64,000 bases of DNA from DAOSEC01 sp035362935 (GTDB taxonomy: Bacteria > Bacillota_I > Bacilli_A > ML615J-28 > CAG-313), in assembly GCA_035362935.1 (NCBI GenBank), contig DAOSEC010000008.1:13460-77459 (forward strand), in the 5' to 3' direction. Each line of letters begins with the position of its first letter. Position 1 is the first letter of the stretch. The translations under genes were made by a program, and so were the position numbers. The notes beneath the pieces were generated by a model. It was not told where the DNA came from. It did no database searches and saw only the letters and a list, made by a program, of their open reading frames with translations. This document shows positions 25,371-34,554 of the stretch, in pieces.

Positions 25371-26431
25371 TACTTCATTCGCTCCTCGGTTTCTTTGTTA
25401 AATACGAAGCATTTATTTGGACGAATGTTTACTTTGATTACCCCGCTATTTGGAACTTCTGTATCGGCATCAACAATACCTCTTAATGTGTGACCATCAA
25501 AATTAGGATGTTTTGCGATAATCGAAATGTCACGTCCTAAATGTTCAATAGATGCAACTTCGATTGAAAGTTTTCCGTCTTTTTTAACGTCAAATCCTTC
25601 AGGTCGAATTCCAATTGTTACATCTTGATCTTTTGCTTTAAACGGTAATATTGCTTCATCACCAATGTATAGTTGATTGTCTTTGATTGAACCATTGAAT
25701 AGGTTGATCGGTGGCGTTCCTAAGAACTTTGCAACGAATAAATTATCAGGATCGTCATATACATGTTGTGGTTGACCTGTTTGTTGCATTAATCCGAGTT
25801 TCATAACTACGATATTGTCAGAAATACTCATTGCTTCTTCTTGGTCATGTGTAACGAAGATGGTTGTGATTCCCGTTTCTTTTTGGATACGACGAATTTC
25901 TTCACGTGTTTGTAAACGAAGTCTCGCATCTAGGTTAGATAAGGGCTCATCAAGTAACAACACTCTTGGTTCTTTTACGAGTGCTCTTGCGATTGCAACA
26001 CGTTGTTGTTGACCACCGGATAACTGTTTTGGTTTTCTTCCCATTAGATTTCCAATACCAACTAAATCAGCGTAATATTGCGCCTTTTTTAATGCTTCAT
26101 CTTTTGGCATTTTCATGTTTTCAAGTGGAAACAAAATGTTTTGCTTTACTGTCATATGAGGGTATAACGCATAGTTTTGAAACACAAGACCAATTCCTCG
26201 TTTTTCTGGTGGTGTTTTTGTAACATCCTCATCCCCAAAGAAGATTTCTCCTTCTGTGGGTTGTAGTAAGCCAGCAATCATATAGAGTGTTGTTGATTTA
26301 CCACAGCCAGAAGGACCGAGTAGACCAATTAGTTTTCCTGATGGAATGGTGATGTCTAAATTATCTACAGCACGAACCTCTGCATCTTTTTCCGAAAAAA
26401 TCTTGGTCAATTTTTTCAATGTAATTTCCAT
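25370..26431 (-). CDS. ABC transporter ATPase (MalK/UgpC-like)
   Basis: A 353-residue ATPase with Walker A (LGPSGCGKSTT, about 38-48), the signature LSGGQQQRVAIARAL, Walker B VLLLDEPLSNLDARLR, the switch His in TIFVTHDQEEAMS, and a C-terminal TOBE-like regulatory part (IGIRPEGFDV). This is the MalK/UgpC type that serves a carbohydrate or sugar-phosphate importer. It is the first gene of the operon and lies behind a promoter at 26502-26530 and a 15-base inverted repeat at 26464-26478. The start ATG follows GGAGGATTTAT. Confidence 0.94.
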   Translation of the reverse strand: MEITLKKLTKIFSEKDAEVRAVDNLDITIPSGKLIGLLGPSGCGKSTTLYMIAGLLQPTEGEIFFGDEDVTKTPPEKRGIGLVFQNYALYPHMTVKQNILFPLENMKMPKDEALKKAQYYADLVGIGNLMGRKPKQLSGGQQQRVAIARALVKEPRVLLLDEPLSNLDARLRLQTREEIRRIQKETGITTIFVTHDQEEAMSISDNIVVMKLGLMQQTGQPQHVYDDPDNLFVAKFLGTPPINLFNGSIKDNQLYIGDEAILPFKAKDQDVTIGIRPEGFDVKKDGKLSIEVASIEHLGRDISIIAKHPNFDGHTLRGIVDADTEVPNSGVIKVNIRPNKCFVFNKETEERMK

Positions 26432-26463
26432 ATAAATCCTCCAATACGTATTTTCTCAATACA

Positions 26464-26478
26464 TACATAAATTATGTA
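26464..26478. promoter_or_regulatory. Palindromic operator-like site before the importer operon
   Basis: A perfect inverted repeat of 7-1-7 bases (TACATAA, one base, TTATGTA). It sits in the untranslated leader, about 25 bases downstream of the -10 of the operon promoter. Size and symmetry fit a dimeric repressor site, which no gene here obviously encodes. Confidence 0.5.
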
Positions 26479-26501
26479 GCATTGAAATCGTTTGCTTAAT
26501 A

Positions 26502-26530
26502 ATTATACCATATTTGACAATAACATGCAA
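26502..26530 (-). promoter_or_regulatory. Promoter of the nuclease-importer operon
   Basis: Minus-strand TTGCAT (26525-26530), 17-base spacer, TATAAT (26502-26507), 70 bases before the ATPase start. Confidence 0.7.
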
Positions 26531-26584
26531 AGGTAAAAACGATACATTTTCGAAATTTTACATGAATTTTACCCACATATAAAA

Positions 26585-26614
26585 CAAAAAAAACCACCTA
26601 AAAAGATGGTTTTT
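26585..26614 (-). terminator. Terminator after the recR-linked membrane protein gene
   Basis: The stem AAAAACCA with TGGTTTTT, with one interior mismatch, is followed on the minus strand by TTTTG and an A/T-rich stretch. It separates the dnaX-ybaB-recR group from the importer operon promoter. Confidence 0.65.
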
Positions 26615-26662
26615 CACATTTTAATTTTAATTGCACGTTTGATACTTAAAAATTATTTCCTA

Positions 26663-26926
26663 CTATGGTTTAATGACAAAGAAGTATATTGCAGCCCCGA
26701 TTCCACCAATAATAGCTAGCGTAACAAAAAACTTAATGAACTTTTTAATAATGACAAAGATTCCTAATACACTTAACAACCCTGCAGCAATCACGATTGC
26801 GGCTTGGAGATACGGTGCTAAGTTATTGAAAAAAGGCATAATTAAATTCATTAATTGGGTTCCCCATTGGTTCAGAGTACTTTGAACGGTACCCCATAGT
26901 TCAGAAAATGAAAATAAAAATTGCAT
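26663..26926 (-). CDS. Small hydrophobic protein, unknown function
   Basis: About 87 residues. The N-terminal 40 residues form an amphipathic stretch (SELWGTVQSTLNQWGTQLMNLI), followed by two hydrophobic segments (LQAAIVIAAGLLSVLGIFVII and FVTLAIIGGIGAAIYFFVI) separated by KKFIKFF. I do not recognise it. The ATG at 26926 lies eight bases after GAGG; an upstream in-frame GTG is inside that region. It follows recR by 15 bases and has a terminator after it, so it belongs to the dnaX-ybaB-recR operon. Confidence 0.6.
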   Translation of the reverse strand: MQFLFSFSELWGTVQSTLNQWGTQLMNLIMPFFNNLAPYLQAAIVIAAGLLSVLGIFVIIKKFIKFFVTLAIIGGIGAAIYFFVIKP

Positions 26927-26941
26927 TGATTTCACCTCAAT

Positions 26942-27541
26942 TTAAAATTCTTTGCGTCCTTCAATTGCTTTTTTCAAAGTAATCTCATCCGCATAATCTA
27001 TATCGCCACCTGCTGGTAGCCCGTAACCAATCCGCGTTATTAATAGGTGATCTTTCTTTAGGATTTTAGCCAAATAGGAAGCAGTTGTGTCTCCTAATGC
27101 TGTTAAGCTGGTTGCTAAAATGATTTCTTCAATCGGGTCTTTTGTAATACGTTCTTCTAGTGTTTTGATATTAATATCATCTGGACCTATTCCATCTAGC
27201 GGAGAAATGACACCATACAACACATGATATACGCCATTATATTGTTTGGTTTCCTCTAATATTATAACATTCTTTGCTGATTCTACAACCATTATTTTAT
27301 TTTTATTACGAGTGATGTCTCTACATATCGAGCAAATTTCTTGTTCTGTTAGCATACCACATATCTTACACTTACGAATTTTAGTGGTTGACTCTGCTAA
27401 AGCTACTTGAAAATCAACAACATCTTGACTGCTGAATTTATCTATTGTGAAAAACGCCATCCTGCTTGCCGTTTTTGGACCAACTCCTGGATACTTTTGA
27501 AATGCCTCTATTAATTTTTGAAGCGATTTTAAATCATTCAA
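26942..27541 (-). CDS. recR: Recombination protein RecR
   Basis: RecR works with RecF and RecO to load RecA at gaps. The 199 residues show the helix-hairpin-helix stretch near FQKYPGVGPKTASRMAF, a zinc finger (CKICGMLTEQEICSIC, about 57-72), and the Toprim part (VVESAKNVIILEE). Length is normal. The gene lies in the standard Gram-positive order dnaX-ybaB-recR, nine bases after ybaB. Confidence 0.96.
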   Translation of the reverse strand: MNDLKSLQKLIEAFQKYPGVGPKTASRMAFFTIDKFSSQDVVDFQVALAESTTKIRKCKICGMLTEQEICSICRDITRNKNKIMVVESAKNVIILEETKQYNGVYHVLYGVISPLDGIGPDDINIKTLEERITKDPIEEIILATSLTALGDTTASYLAKILKKDHLLITRIGYGLPAGGDIDYADEITLKKAIEGRKEF

Positions 27542-27550
27542 CGTCTGCTC

Positions 27551-27865
27551 CTAAAATAGATTTCCCATTCCGCCCAAGAATGATTGGAACTTCGCCATCT
27601 TAGTTTTGGTAAATTTATCGATCTCTGTATATGCTTGGCTGCATGCAGCGACAACCATTTCCCCCAACATTTCAAGATCTTCTGCTCCATCTACAGTAAA
27701 ATCATCACTGACTTTAACGTTTTGTAATTGTTTGTTTCCAAGCATTTCAATTGTAACCACACCACCAGCACTTGATGTGAATACCGTTTCTTCGATTTCT
27801 TTTTGTGTGCGCTCCATATCTTCTTGCATTTTTTTAAGTTGTCTTAACATAGCTTGTTGATTCAT
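27551..27865 (-). CDS. YbaB/EbfC family nucleoid-associated protein
   Basis: A 104-residue protein that binds DNA as a dimer. The N-terminal helix MNQQAMLRQLKKMQEDMERTQ and the following ETVFTSSAGGVVTIEMLGNKQ stretch are typical of the family, as is the C-terminal GGMGNLF. It lies between dnaX (13 bases upstream) and recR, the usual arrangement. No sign of unusual features. Confidence 0.93.
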   Translation of the reverse strand: MNQQAMLRQLKKMQEDMERTQKEIEETVFTSSAGGVVTIEMLGNKQLQNVKVSDDFTVDGAEDLEMLGEMVVAACSQAYTEIDKFTKTKMAKFQSFLGGMGNLF

Positions 27866-27878
27866 GTATCGGTACCTC

Positions 27879-30761
27879 TTATTCTTCGATTTTAATTAGA
27901 CCTTCTCCAAATAAGGATCTAGCCTTTTCTACTGTCTTATTTTTCTCAGTTGTTAGTGGAGATTCTATCTCATCTGCTACTCTTAAATCTGGATTGTCAA
28001 TTGGTTTTAATTTTGGGAATTTAACTCCCATATTGTATTGACCAACGTATTCGCTTCGTTTTTCTACCCATATATCATTTGGTAAGGCAATGTACGATAA
28101 TGGTTTCCCTAGTTTTGTTTTAAAAATTAGGTTTGCCTCATCTTTCATTTTCTTACTCATAACATGATTGCACATACTAATGGATGGATAGGTTATAATA
28201 ATGGAGTTAATCCCAATTGCTGAAACAGTTGCATTCATTAACAGTCGTGCAATGTTTTCAAGAGAAACGCTTATTCCTTTGTCAAGATTTCTCCACTCAG
28301 AAATAATACGACTACGTTCACTTTTTGCCTCATCCGATCTTGAGTCATGTAAAATTTGTTCTATGTATGATACATCATACGGATCCTTGATTTCTTTTTC
28401 AACAACAGGTGGTTCAGCTTTGATCACTTCTTTTTCTTTGTGTGGTTCTGATGCACCAGATTTCCCAATGATAATCGGCTTTTCTTCACGAACTTGCTTT
28501 TCTGTCTTTGGTGATATCACTGTTGTTGGCACTTCTTTTATTGGTGCTGTTTTTTCGGGTTGTATCTCTATAGGGATTTTCTGGGCTTCTTGCTTGTCTT
28601 GTTTTGAAATGTTTTCAAACATTGAAAGTGTGGATAGGTTTTCGTGTTCTACAATTTGTAGTTTTCCTTCTACTTCACTTAATTTACTTCCAAGTTTTTT
28701 TACAAATTCGCTCAATTGTGCAAGTTTTATATCAATCTTGTCTACAAACACTTGTTTTTCATCTACTTGGTCAAACTTAGCATTTATACTTACCAACATC
28801 TCTTTGATTGTTTGTTTTAATTCTTCAATTAAATTTAGCAAATCATTGTTTTCGGTCGTCCATTTAAGATTGAGTTCGGCAATCATTTTTTCATTTTCGT
28901 CGATTGATAGATTCACTTTTTCGATTGACAACTTTAAGTTTTCGTCGCTTTGTGTCATTGACTCACTTAGTTCAGTCATCAGATTAAGCATTTTGGTGTG
29001 ATCGTTTTCAATATGTTCGATTTTATCATATACCAAATCGAGATTGACTTCTTTTTCTAAGGAGAACAAATCGGGAGCATCTATACTTGTTTGATCTATC
29101 TTACTTGTCTTATCTGCTACTTGTGTCAAATCTATCGAATCAATCACTTGTTTTAATTCTTTGATTTCCTTTTGAACTTTTTCATGTTGGTGCTTCAACT
29201 GCTTTTCAAGTGTGATTTTATCTTCTTCTAGTTGATTCACTTTTAGATATAAATCATCAAACTTGATTGTTGAGTTTTCCAAATCAAACACTGGTTTTTC
29301 TTCTTCGTCTAATGTGAATAATTCTTGACCGCTGTTTTTCAGTTGGTTTAGTTCCGTTCTTATGTTTTCTATTTCTATTGAATAATCAATTACTGGTTCG
29401 TTATACTTTAAGTTGGCTAGTTGTTTTTTAATTTCATCTAGTTCAACTGAATAATCATGACCACCTTGTTGTGAAATCATTTCGTTCGCATCTATTTTTT
29501 GCTTTAATTTTGGAAGTTCTAATTTTGTAATTTCACTGATGAGTTTATTTACTTTTGCATCAATCATCTCAATTTTAGAATTATCCACAGTCCCATTTTC
29601 AACGTGATGAGATACTCCCTTCATATTGAGAAGACGTTCTTCGATTTGATGTATTTTATGTTGAATGTCTAGATCGTCATCGGTCATATTAATAATCTTC
29701 ATAACACCAACTTCTAAATAGATTCTTGGGTTATTTGAGTATTTTAATTTGTTTTGAATATCCATAATAACATCGATGTAAAAATATACTCGCTTTTTGT
29801 CAATCTTTGATGCTAACTTTTTAAATTCTGGATTATCAAATATATATTTAAAGACGGTTTGTCCTGTTGTATTTTGATATAGTAAGATATCTCTACAGAA
29901 TTGAAGCAACCCTGAAACAAGACGGTTCACTTCTTTTCCAAGTTCTAAAATTTCATCCACAATTTTTATTGCTTCTGCTACATTGGTTCCCTCAAAACTA
30001 TTTACCAAATCAATTAACTTATAATTTGAGATGCGACCAGTCACGCTATTGACATCATCAATTGAAATGACATCATCACTATACGAAATCGATTGGTCTA
30101 AAATACTTAACGCATCGCGCATACCGCCTTCAGCTGTTTCAGCGATAGCATCAAGTGCATCTTCTTTCACTTTAATGGCTTCTCGTTTTGTCACTTCTTG
30201 TAATTTTATTTTAATTTCTTGACTAGATAGTGCCTTGAAATCAAATCGTTGGCATCTTGATATGATTGTCATAGGTATCTTATGGGCTTCGGTGGTTGCT
30301 AAAATAAATATGACGTGTGCAGGCGGTTCCTCTAATGTTTTAAGCAACGCATTAAATGCAGAAGTTGATAACATATGTACTTCATCAATAATATATACTT
30401 TAAACTTAGAATTGGATGGTAGATAATTCACCTTTTCTAAGATTTGACGAATCTCTTCTACCCCATTGTTGCTTGCGGCATCGAGCTCAATGATATCTGT
30501 GGATTGGTTGTACATAATAGACAAACAACTAGCACATTGATTGCATGGTTCTTTGGTTGGAGCAGACGCACAATTGACCGCTTTCGCTAGAAGTCTGGCA
30601 ATCGTTGTTTTTCCGATACCTCTTGGACCACTAAACAAATACGCATGGCTAATCTTATTTGCCTTGAGTGCGTTTTGTAATGTTTTTTTAATGTGGTTTT
30701 GTCCTGCTACTTCGGAAAACGTGGATGGTCTATATGTTCTATATAATGCTTTATATGCCAT
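27879..30761 (-). CDS. dnaX: DNA polymerase III subunits gamma/tau, unusually long
   Basis: DnaX is the ATPase of the clamp loader. The first 370 residues are normal: KALYRTYRPSTFSEVAGQ, Walker A SGPRGIGKTT (44-53), a zinc site with Cys64, 73, 76 and 79, the DEVHMLS Walker B, and SRCQRFDF. The protein is 960 residues, far above the usual 550-650. The extra is a middle region (about 370-730) rich in Glu, Lys, Asp, Leu and Ile with heptad-like spacing (for example VNQLEEDKITLEKQLKHQHEK), which should form a coiled coil, then a charged linker and a C-terminal domain (about 790-960) with the tau fold. There is no obvious frameshift site for a short gamma form. Confidence 0.95.
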   Translation of the reverse strand: MAYKALYRTYRPSTFSEVAGQNHIKKTLQNALKANKISHAYLFSGPRGIGKTTIARLLAKAVNCASAPTKEPCNQCASCLSIMYNQSTDIIELDAASNNGVEEIRQILEKVNYLPSNSKFKVYIIDEVHMLSTSAFNALLKTLEEPPAHVIFILATTEAHKIPMTIISRCQRFDFKALSSQEIKIKLQEVTKREAIKVKEDALDAIAETAEGGMRDALSILDQSISYSDDVISIDDVNSVTGRISNYKLIDLVNSFEGTNVAEAIKIVDEILELGKEVNRLVSGLLQFCRDILLYQNTTGQTVFKYIFDNPEFKKLASKIDKKRVYFYIDVIMDIQNKLKYSNNPRIYLEVGVMKIINMTDDDLDIQHKIHQIEERLLNMKGVSHHVENGTVDNSKIEMIDAKVNKLISEITKLELPKLKQKIDANEMISQQGGHDYSVELDEIKKQLANLKYNEPVIDYSIEIENIRTELNQLKNSGQELFTLDEEEKPVFDLENSTIKFDDLYLKVNQLEEDKITLEKQLKHQHEKVQKEIKELKQVIDSIDLTQVADKTSKIDQTSIDAPDLFSLEKEVNLDLVYDKIEHIENDHTKMLNLMTELSESMTQSDENLKLSIEKVNLSIDENEKMIAELNLKWTTENNDLLNLIEELKQTIKEMLVSINAKFDQVDEKQVFVDKIDIKLAQLSEFVKKLGSKLSEVEGKLQIVEHENLSTLSMFENISKQDKQEAQKIPIEIQPEKTAPIKEVPTTVISPKTEKQVREEKPIIIGKSGASEPHKEKEVIKAEPPVVEKEIKDPYDVSYIEQILHDSRSDEAKSERSRIISEWRNLDKGISVSLENIARLLMNATVSAIGINSIIITYPSISMCNHVMSKKMKDEANLIFKTKLGKPLSYIALPNDIWVEKRSEYVGQYNMGVKFPKLKPIDNPDLRVADEIESPLTTEKNKTVEKARSLFGEGLIKIEE

Positions 30762-30810
30762 AATCGTGCCTACCCTTCATAAATTTCAAATAATTGGTCC
30801 AGTTATATTA

Positions 30811-30819
30811 ATTATATCA
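30811..30819 (-). promoter_or_regulatory. Extended -10 promoter of dnaX
   Basis: Minus-strand TGA-TATAAT about 50 bases before dnaX. The TGA is the stop codon of ygiQ, so the promoter overlaps the end of that gene. No good -35 was seen. Confidence 0.45.
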
Positions 30820-32664
30820 TAGCTTTCTTTGCTTTTGTATAGGTTTTTTCGAAAAGTTAGTGTGTTGTTGATGCGAACTCGGTGTAATTGGTCGAATTAA
30901 ACAGTTTGGGCCATACCCAATTAAATCTTTACGATTTGCTTTCACAAGTGCATCATAAACAAGTTGATAATTTTTTGGATTTTTAAATTGCATCAAAGCT
31001 CGTTGCATTGCTTTTTCTTCCTTTGTGTCTGCAACATACACAGGTTCTAGGGTTCTTGGATCCACTTTAGTGTAATACATACATGTTGCAAGTGTAGATG
31101 GAGTCGGATAGAAATCTTGTACCTGTTCGATGTATAGATTGTGTTTCTTGATGTATTCTGCAAGCATGATCGCATCCTTTAAAGTAGACCCCGGATGAGA
31201 ACTCATCAAATATGGAACTAAGAATTGATTTTTATTGTGTTCTTTGTTGATTTTCTCATACTTTTGGACAAACGATTCATACAATTCAAAATTTGGTTTT
31301 TGCATATACTTCAAAACCTGATTGCTTACATGTTCTGGTGCGACTTTTAGTTGCCCCGAAATGTGGTGTTCCACAAGTTCGTGAAAAAACGTATCGTTTT
31401 TATCATACATCAAATAATCATATCGAATTCCGCTACGAATAAATACCTTTTTCACTTTATCTAATTTACGAACTGCTCTTAATATATCTAAATAATTGTC
31501 ATGACTCACTTTTAAGTTCTTACAACGAACCGGATGCAAACATTCTTTACCAATGCATGCTCCTTTTTGTAGTTGTTTATCACATGCTGGATCGTAAAAG
31601 TTTGCCGTTGGACCACCAATGTCGTGGATGTACCCTTTGAACTCTTTGTCATTGATGATTTTTTGTGCTTCTTCAACAACAGAATCTTTGCTTCTAGATT
31701 GCATGATTCTTCCTTGATGTTGTGTAATCGCACAAAAACTACAACTTCCATAGCATCCACGATTCACCACTATGCTATGTCTAACTTCATCGATTGCAGG
31801 AATATGTTCTTTATAACTATAGTGATAATTTCGTTCATACGGAAGGCTATAAACCCAATCTAAGTATTCTTGATTGAGTGGTTCACTTGGTTTATTTTGA
31901 ATAACATATATATCTTTGTATGGTTCTACTAATATTTTGCTTGTAAAGAAGTCATTATTTTGGTGTTGAATATAGAAACTTTTCGCATAATTTAACTTAT
32001 CTGCTAATAATTCATCATAACTGGGTAGCATCACTTTGGAATTAGGCAAGAATGTTTCATTCTTTGATTTCCATACCGTACCTTTGATGAAATTCAAATC
32101 TTTGATGCTCATGCCAGTGTTTAAGTAGTCAGCAATCTCAACAATTGTCTTTTCGGCCATTCCATAAACCAACAAATCAGCACTTGCATCAAGTAGAATC
32201 GATCTTCTTAAACTGTTTTGAATATAGTCATAATGAGCAAGCCTACGCAAACTCGATTCAATACCACCAATAATAATCGCAGAATCAGAAAACAAGTTAC
32301 GAACAATCTTACTATATGTAATGGTAGTTTTATCAGGGCGCTTCCCCATAACCCCACCTGGAGTATAATAATCTTTTTCACGTCTTCTTTTACTAGCTGT
32401 ATAATGATTCACCATCGAATCTATGTTACCGGCTGTAATTAAAAATCCTAGCCTTGGTTTTCCAAATTGTTTAAATACGTTTGGATTATTGATGTCTGGT
32501 TGTGCAAGTATGGCTACTTTATAACCAAATGCTTCTAGTACTCGTGATATAATGGCTGCACCGAATGAGGGATGATCGATATAAGCATCCCCACTGATTA
32601 ATATAAAATCAACAAAATCCCAGTTTCGGTTGATAAGATCTTGCTTACAAATTGGTAAAAACAT
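30817..32664 (-). CDS. YgiQ family radical SAM protein
   Basis: About 615 residues; a radical S-adenosylmethionine enzyme of the YgiQ/UPF0313 family, of unknown substrate. The N-terminus has FVDFILISGDAYIDHPSFG and the YYTPGGVMGKRPDKTT stretch, the radical SAM cluster is GCYGSCSFC (CxxxCxxC) around the middle, followed by HDIGGPTANFYDP, KGACIGKECLHPVRC and the C-terminal YPTPSTLATCMYYT segment. The frame extends 59 codons upstream, but the ATG at 32664 follows GAGGTGTCAT and matches the family start, and the extension has no family similarity. Its start is divergent from the phosphate transporter gene. Confidence 0.93.
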   Translation of the reverse strand: MFLPICKQDLINRNWDFVDFILISGDAYIDHPSFGAAIISRVLEAFGYKVAILAQPDINNPNVFKQFGKPRLGFLITAGNIDSMVNHYTASKRRREKDYYTPGGVMGKRPDKTTITYSKIVRNLFSDSAIIIGGIESSLRRLAHYDYIQNSLRRSILLDASADLLVYGMAEKTIVEIADYLNTGMSIKDLNFIKGTVWKSKNETFLPNSKVMLPSYDELLADKLNYAKSFYIQHQNNDFFTSKILVEPYKDIYVIQNKPSEPLNQEYLDWVYSLPYERNYHYSYKEHIPAIDEVRHSIVVNRGCYGSCSFCAITQHQGRIMQSRSKDSVVEEAQKIINDKEFKGYIHDIGGPTANFYDPACDKQLQKGACIGKECLHPVRCKNLKVSHDNYLDILRAVRKLDKVKKVFIRSGIRYDYLMYDKNDTFFHELVEHHISGQLKVAPEHVSNQVLKYMQKPNFELYESFVQKYEKINKEHNKNQFLVPYLMSSHPGSTLKDAIMLAEYIKKHNLYIEQVQDFYPTPSTLATCMYYTKVDPRTLEPVYVADTKEEKAMQRALMQFKNPKNYQLVYDALVKANRKDLIGYGPNCLIRPITPSSHQQHTNFSKKPIQKQRKL

Positions 32665-32776
32665 ATGACACCTCAATACAATGAATATAGTATCATAATC
32701 ATTGGGTTTTTTCAATCTATTCATAGAAGTTTGATAGAGGCAAAACAAGTAAACGTTTTTAATTGTGAATCTATCA

Positions 32777-32805
32777 TTTACTTGATTCTTAATATCGTGT
32801 ATAAT
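32777..32805 (+). promoter_or_regulatory. Promoter of the Na/Pi symporter gene
   Basis: TTTACT (32777-32782), 17-base spacer, TATAAT (32800-32805), 34 bases before the ATG, which is preceded by GTAGGAGGTATCC. Confidence 0.65.
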
Positions 32806-32839
32806 TACGTTGGAATTTATGAACCTGTAGGAGGTATCC

Positions 32840-34504
32840 ATGGGGATCTTACTAACGACGATTGATGTACAAAAAATGATCTTTTATATTTTAGGTGGGT
32901 TGGGTATTTTCTTATACGGCCTTCATCTAATGGGAGAATCACTAAAAAATCTCGCTGGTGCTAAATTAAAAATACTTATTGAAAAAACAACTAACACCCC
33001 TTTAAAAGGAATTTTAATGGGGATTGCTATCACCGTATTAATTCAATCTTCCTCTGGAACAACCGCATTAACCGTTGGATTAATTGGTGCAGGATTAATG
33101 ACACTACCTCAAGCAATCGCTGTCATCATCGGTGCTAACATTGGTACAACTGTAACCTCATTCTTAATCGGCCTAAAAATCGCAAATTATGCACTCCCGA
33201 TGATCGGGGTTGGAGCGTTTGCAATCTTCTTCTCAAAACGAAAAAAAATATCCTTAATGGGAAGCGCTTTGATGGGATTTGGAATGTTATTTTTTGGATT
33301 AGAAATGATGGGTCAACAGCTAAAGGTGTTGACAACAATGGATTTCTTTCAATCAACAATGATTACATTATCAACCCACCCTATATTAGGAGTATTAGTG
33401 GGTACCACCTTAACTGCACTTGTTCAATCATCAAGCGCATCTATTGGTATTTTACAAGAACTATACTCCACCGAAACGATTCCTCTGATTGCTGCAGTAC
33501 CAATTCTTCTTGGATCAAACATCGGTACAACCATAACTGCAATTCTTGCATCCATGGGTTCTTCCAAAGATGCAAAACGATCCGCTCTTGCCCATGTGTA
33601 TTTTAATACCATAGGTACTTTAGCCTTCTTATTGTTCTTAAAACCATATACACAACTGTTCATTTGGATTGAACGTAACTATTTAGAGGCGGGAGACAAA
33701 TTAACCATTGCCTTTGCACATATGGGGTTTAACATTATAACAACCATTATTATGTTTTTCTTGATTAAATACCTTGTTTTAATAGTAGAAAAATCAATAC
33801 CAAAATCACCGTCTGAAACATTTGTTGTATCGGTCGATCAGTTGAATCATAATTTAATTCAATCTGCTCCAATCCTTGCATTAGAAAATGTCAAAAAAGT
33901 GATTTCTGATATGGGATGCTCGGTGCTTAAGATGTTTAAGATTACCAAAGATTATATCAATGCAGATGTTCATAAGTATTTCGAAGATATTACTATTCTT
34001 GAAAACATTACAGATACCTACGATAATAAGTGTCACGATTATCTTGTAAAATTAAGTGGTCAATCTTTATCAAAGGAAGAACAACATTTGCAATCCATTT
34101 GTTTTGATACTATTCGTGATTTTGAACGTATCGCAGACCATTGTTTAAACATTGCACAATTCATGAATGACCGCTATGAAAATAAGGTCGTCGTTAATAA
34201 AGATGTGTTAGAAGATTTAAACACCATGGTTGATTCATTATCCGATATGCTTGTTGATGCAATCACAGCTTTCCAAGAATTTGACAAACGAAAAGCAGAG
34301 TTTGTTTTAGAAAAAGAACCACTCATTGATATGATGGAGAAGAAGTATCGAAAAGCACATTTAAAACTCGTTAGTGATGGTGTCATTAGCACAGTAGATT
34401 TACACTTTGTTGATATCTTAGCGAATCTCGAACGAATCGGAGATCACGCAGAAAACATCGCAGAGAATGTATTAAACGAAAGCATTCACGACATAGAAGA
34501 CTAA
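32840..34504 (+). CDS. Na/Pi cotransporter family protein with C-terminal PhoU-like domain
   Basis: A 554-residue membrane protein. It has the two inverted QSSS repeats of the NptA/SLC34-like family (IQSSSGTTALTVGL and VQSSSASIGILQ), several hydrophobic segments over about 1-320, and a C-terminal cytoplasmic PhoU-like region (about 340-550) with repeated helices ending in LANLERIGDHAENIAENV. It probably imports phosphate with sodium. It is a single-gene unit with its own promoter and a bidirectional terminator. Confidence 0.92.
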   Translation: MGILLTTIDVQKMIFYILGGLGIFLYGLHLMGESLKNLAGAKLKILIEKTTNTPLKGILMGIAITVLIQSSSGTTALTVGLIGAGLMTLPQAIAVIIGANIGTTVTSFLIGLKIANYALPMIGVGAFAIFFSKRKKISLMGSALMGFGMLFFGLEMMGQQLKVLTTMDFFQSTMITLSTHPILGVLVGTTLTALVQSSSASIGILQELYSTETIPLIAAVPILLGSNIGTTITAILASMGSSKDAKRSALAHVYFNTIGTLAFLLFLKPYTQLFIWIERNYLEAGDKLTIAFAHMGFNIITTIIMFFLIKYLVLIVEKSIPKSPSETFVVSVDQLNHNLIQSAPILALENVKKVISDMGCSVLKMFKITKDYINADVHKYFEDITILENITDTYDNKCHDYLVKLSGQSLSKEEQHLQSICFDTIRDFERIADHCLNIAQFMNDRYENKVVVNKDVLEDLNTMVDSLSDMLVDAITAFQEFDKRKAEFVLEKEPLIDMMEKKYRKAHLKLVSDGVISTVDLHFVDILANLERIGDHAENIAENVLNESIHDIED

Positions 34505-34515
34505 AATATATATAT

Positions 34516-34554
34516 AAAACCGACTCTTATTAATAAAGAGTCGGTTTTTTTATT
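34516..34554. terminator. Bidirectional terminator between the Pi symporter and the ABC genes
   Basis: A 13-bp perfect stem (AAAACCGACTCTT with AAGAGTCGGTTTT) with a T-tract on the plus strand and an A/T-rich flank on the other. It serves the plus-strand symporter and the minus-strand ABC gene ending at 34553. Confidence 0.9.

Noticed and set aside
28201..29001. 266-codon reading frame on the plus strand
   Set aside because: Antisense to the coiled-coil part of dnaX; serine/phenylalanine-rich with no family similarity or ribosome site.
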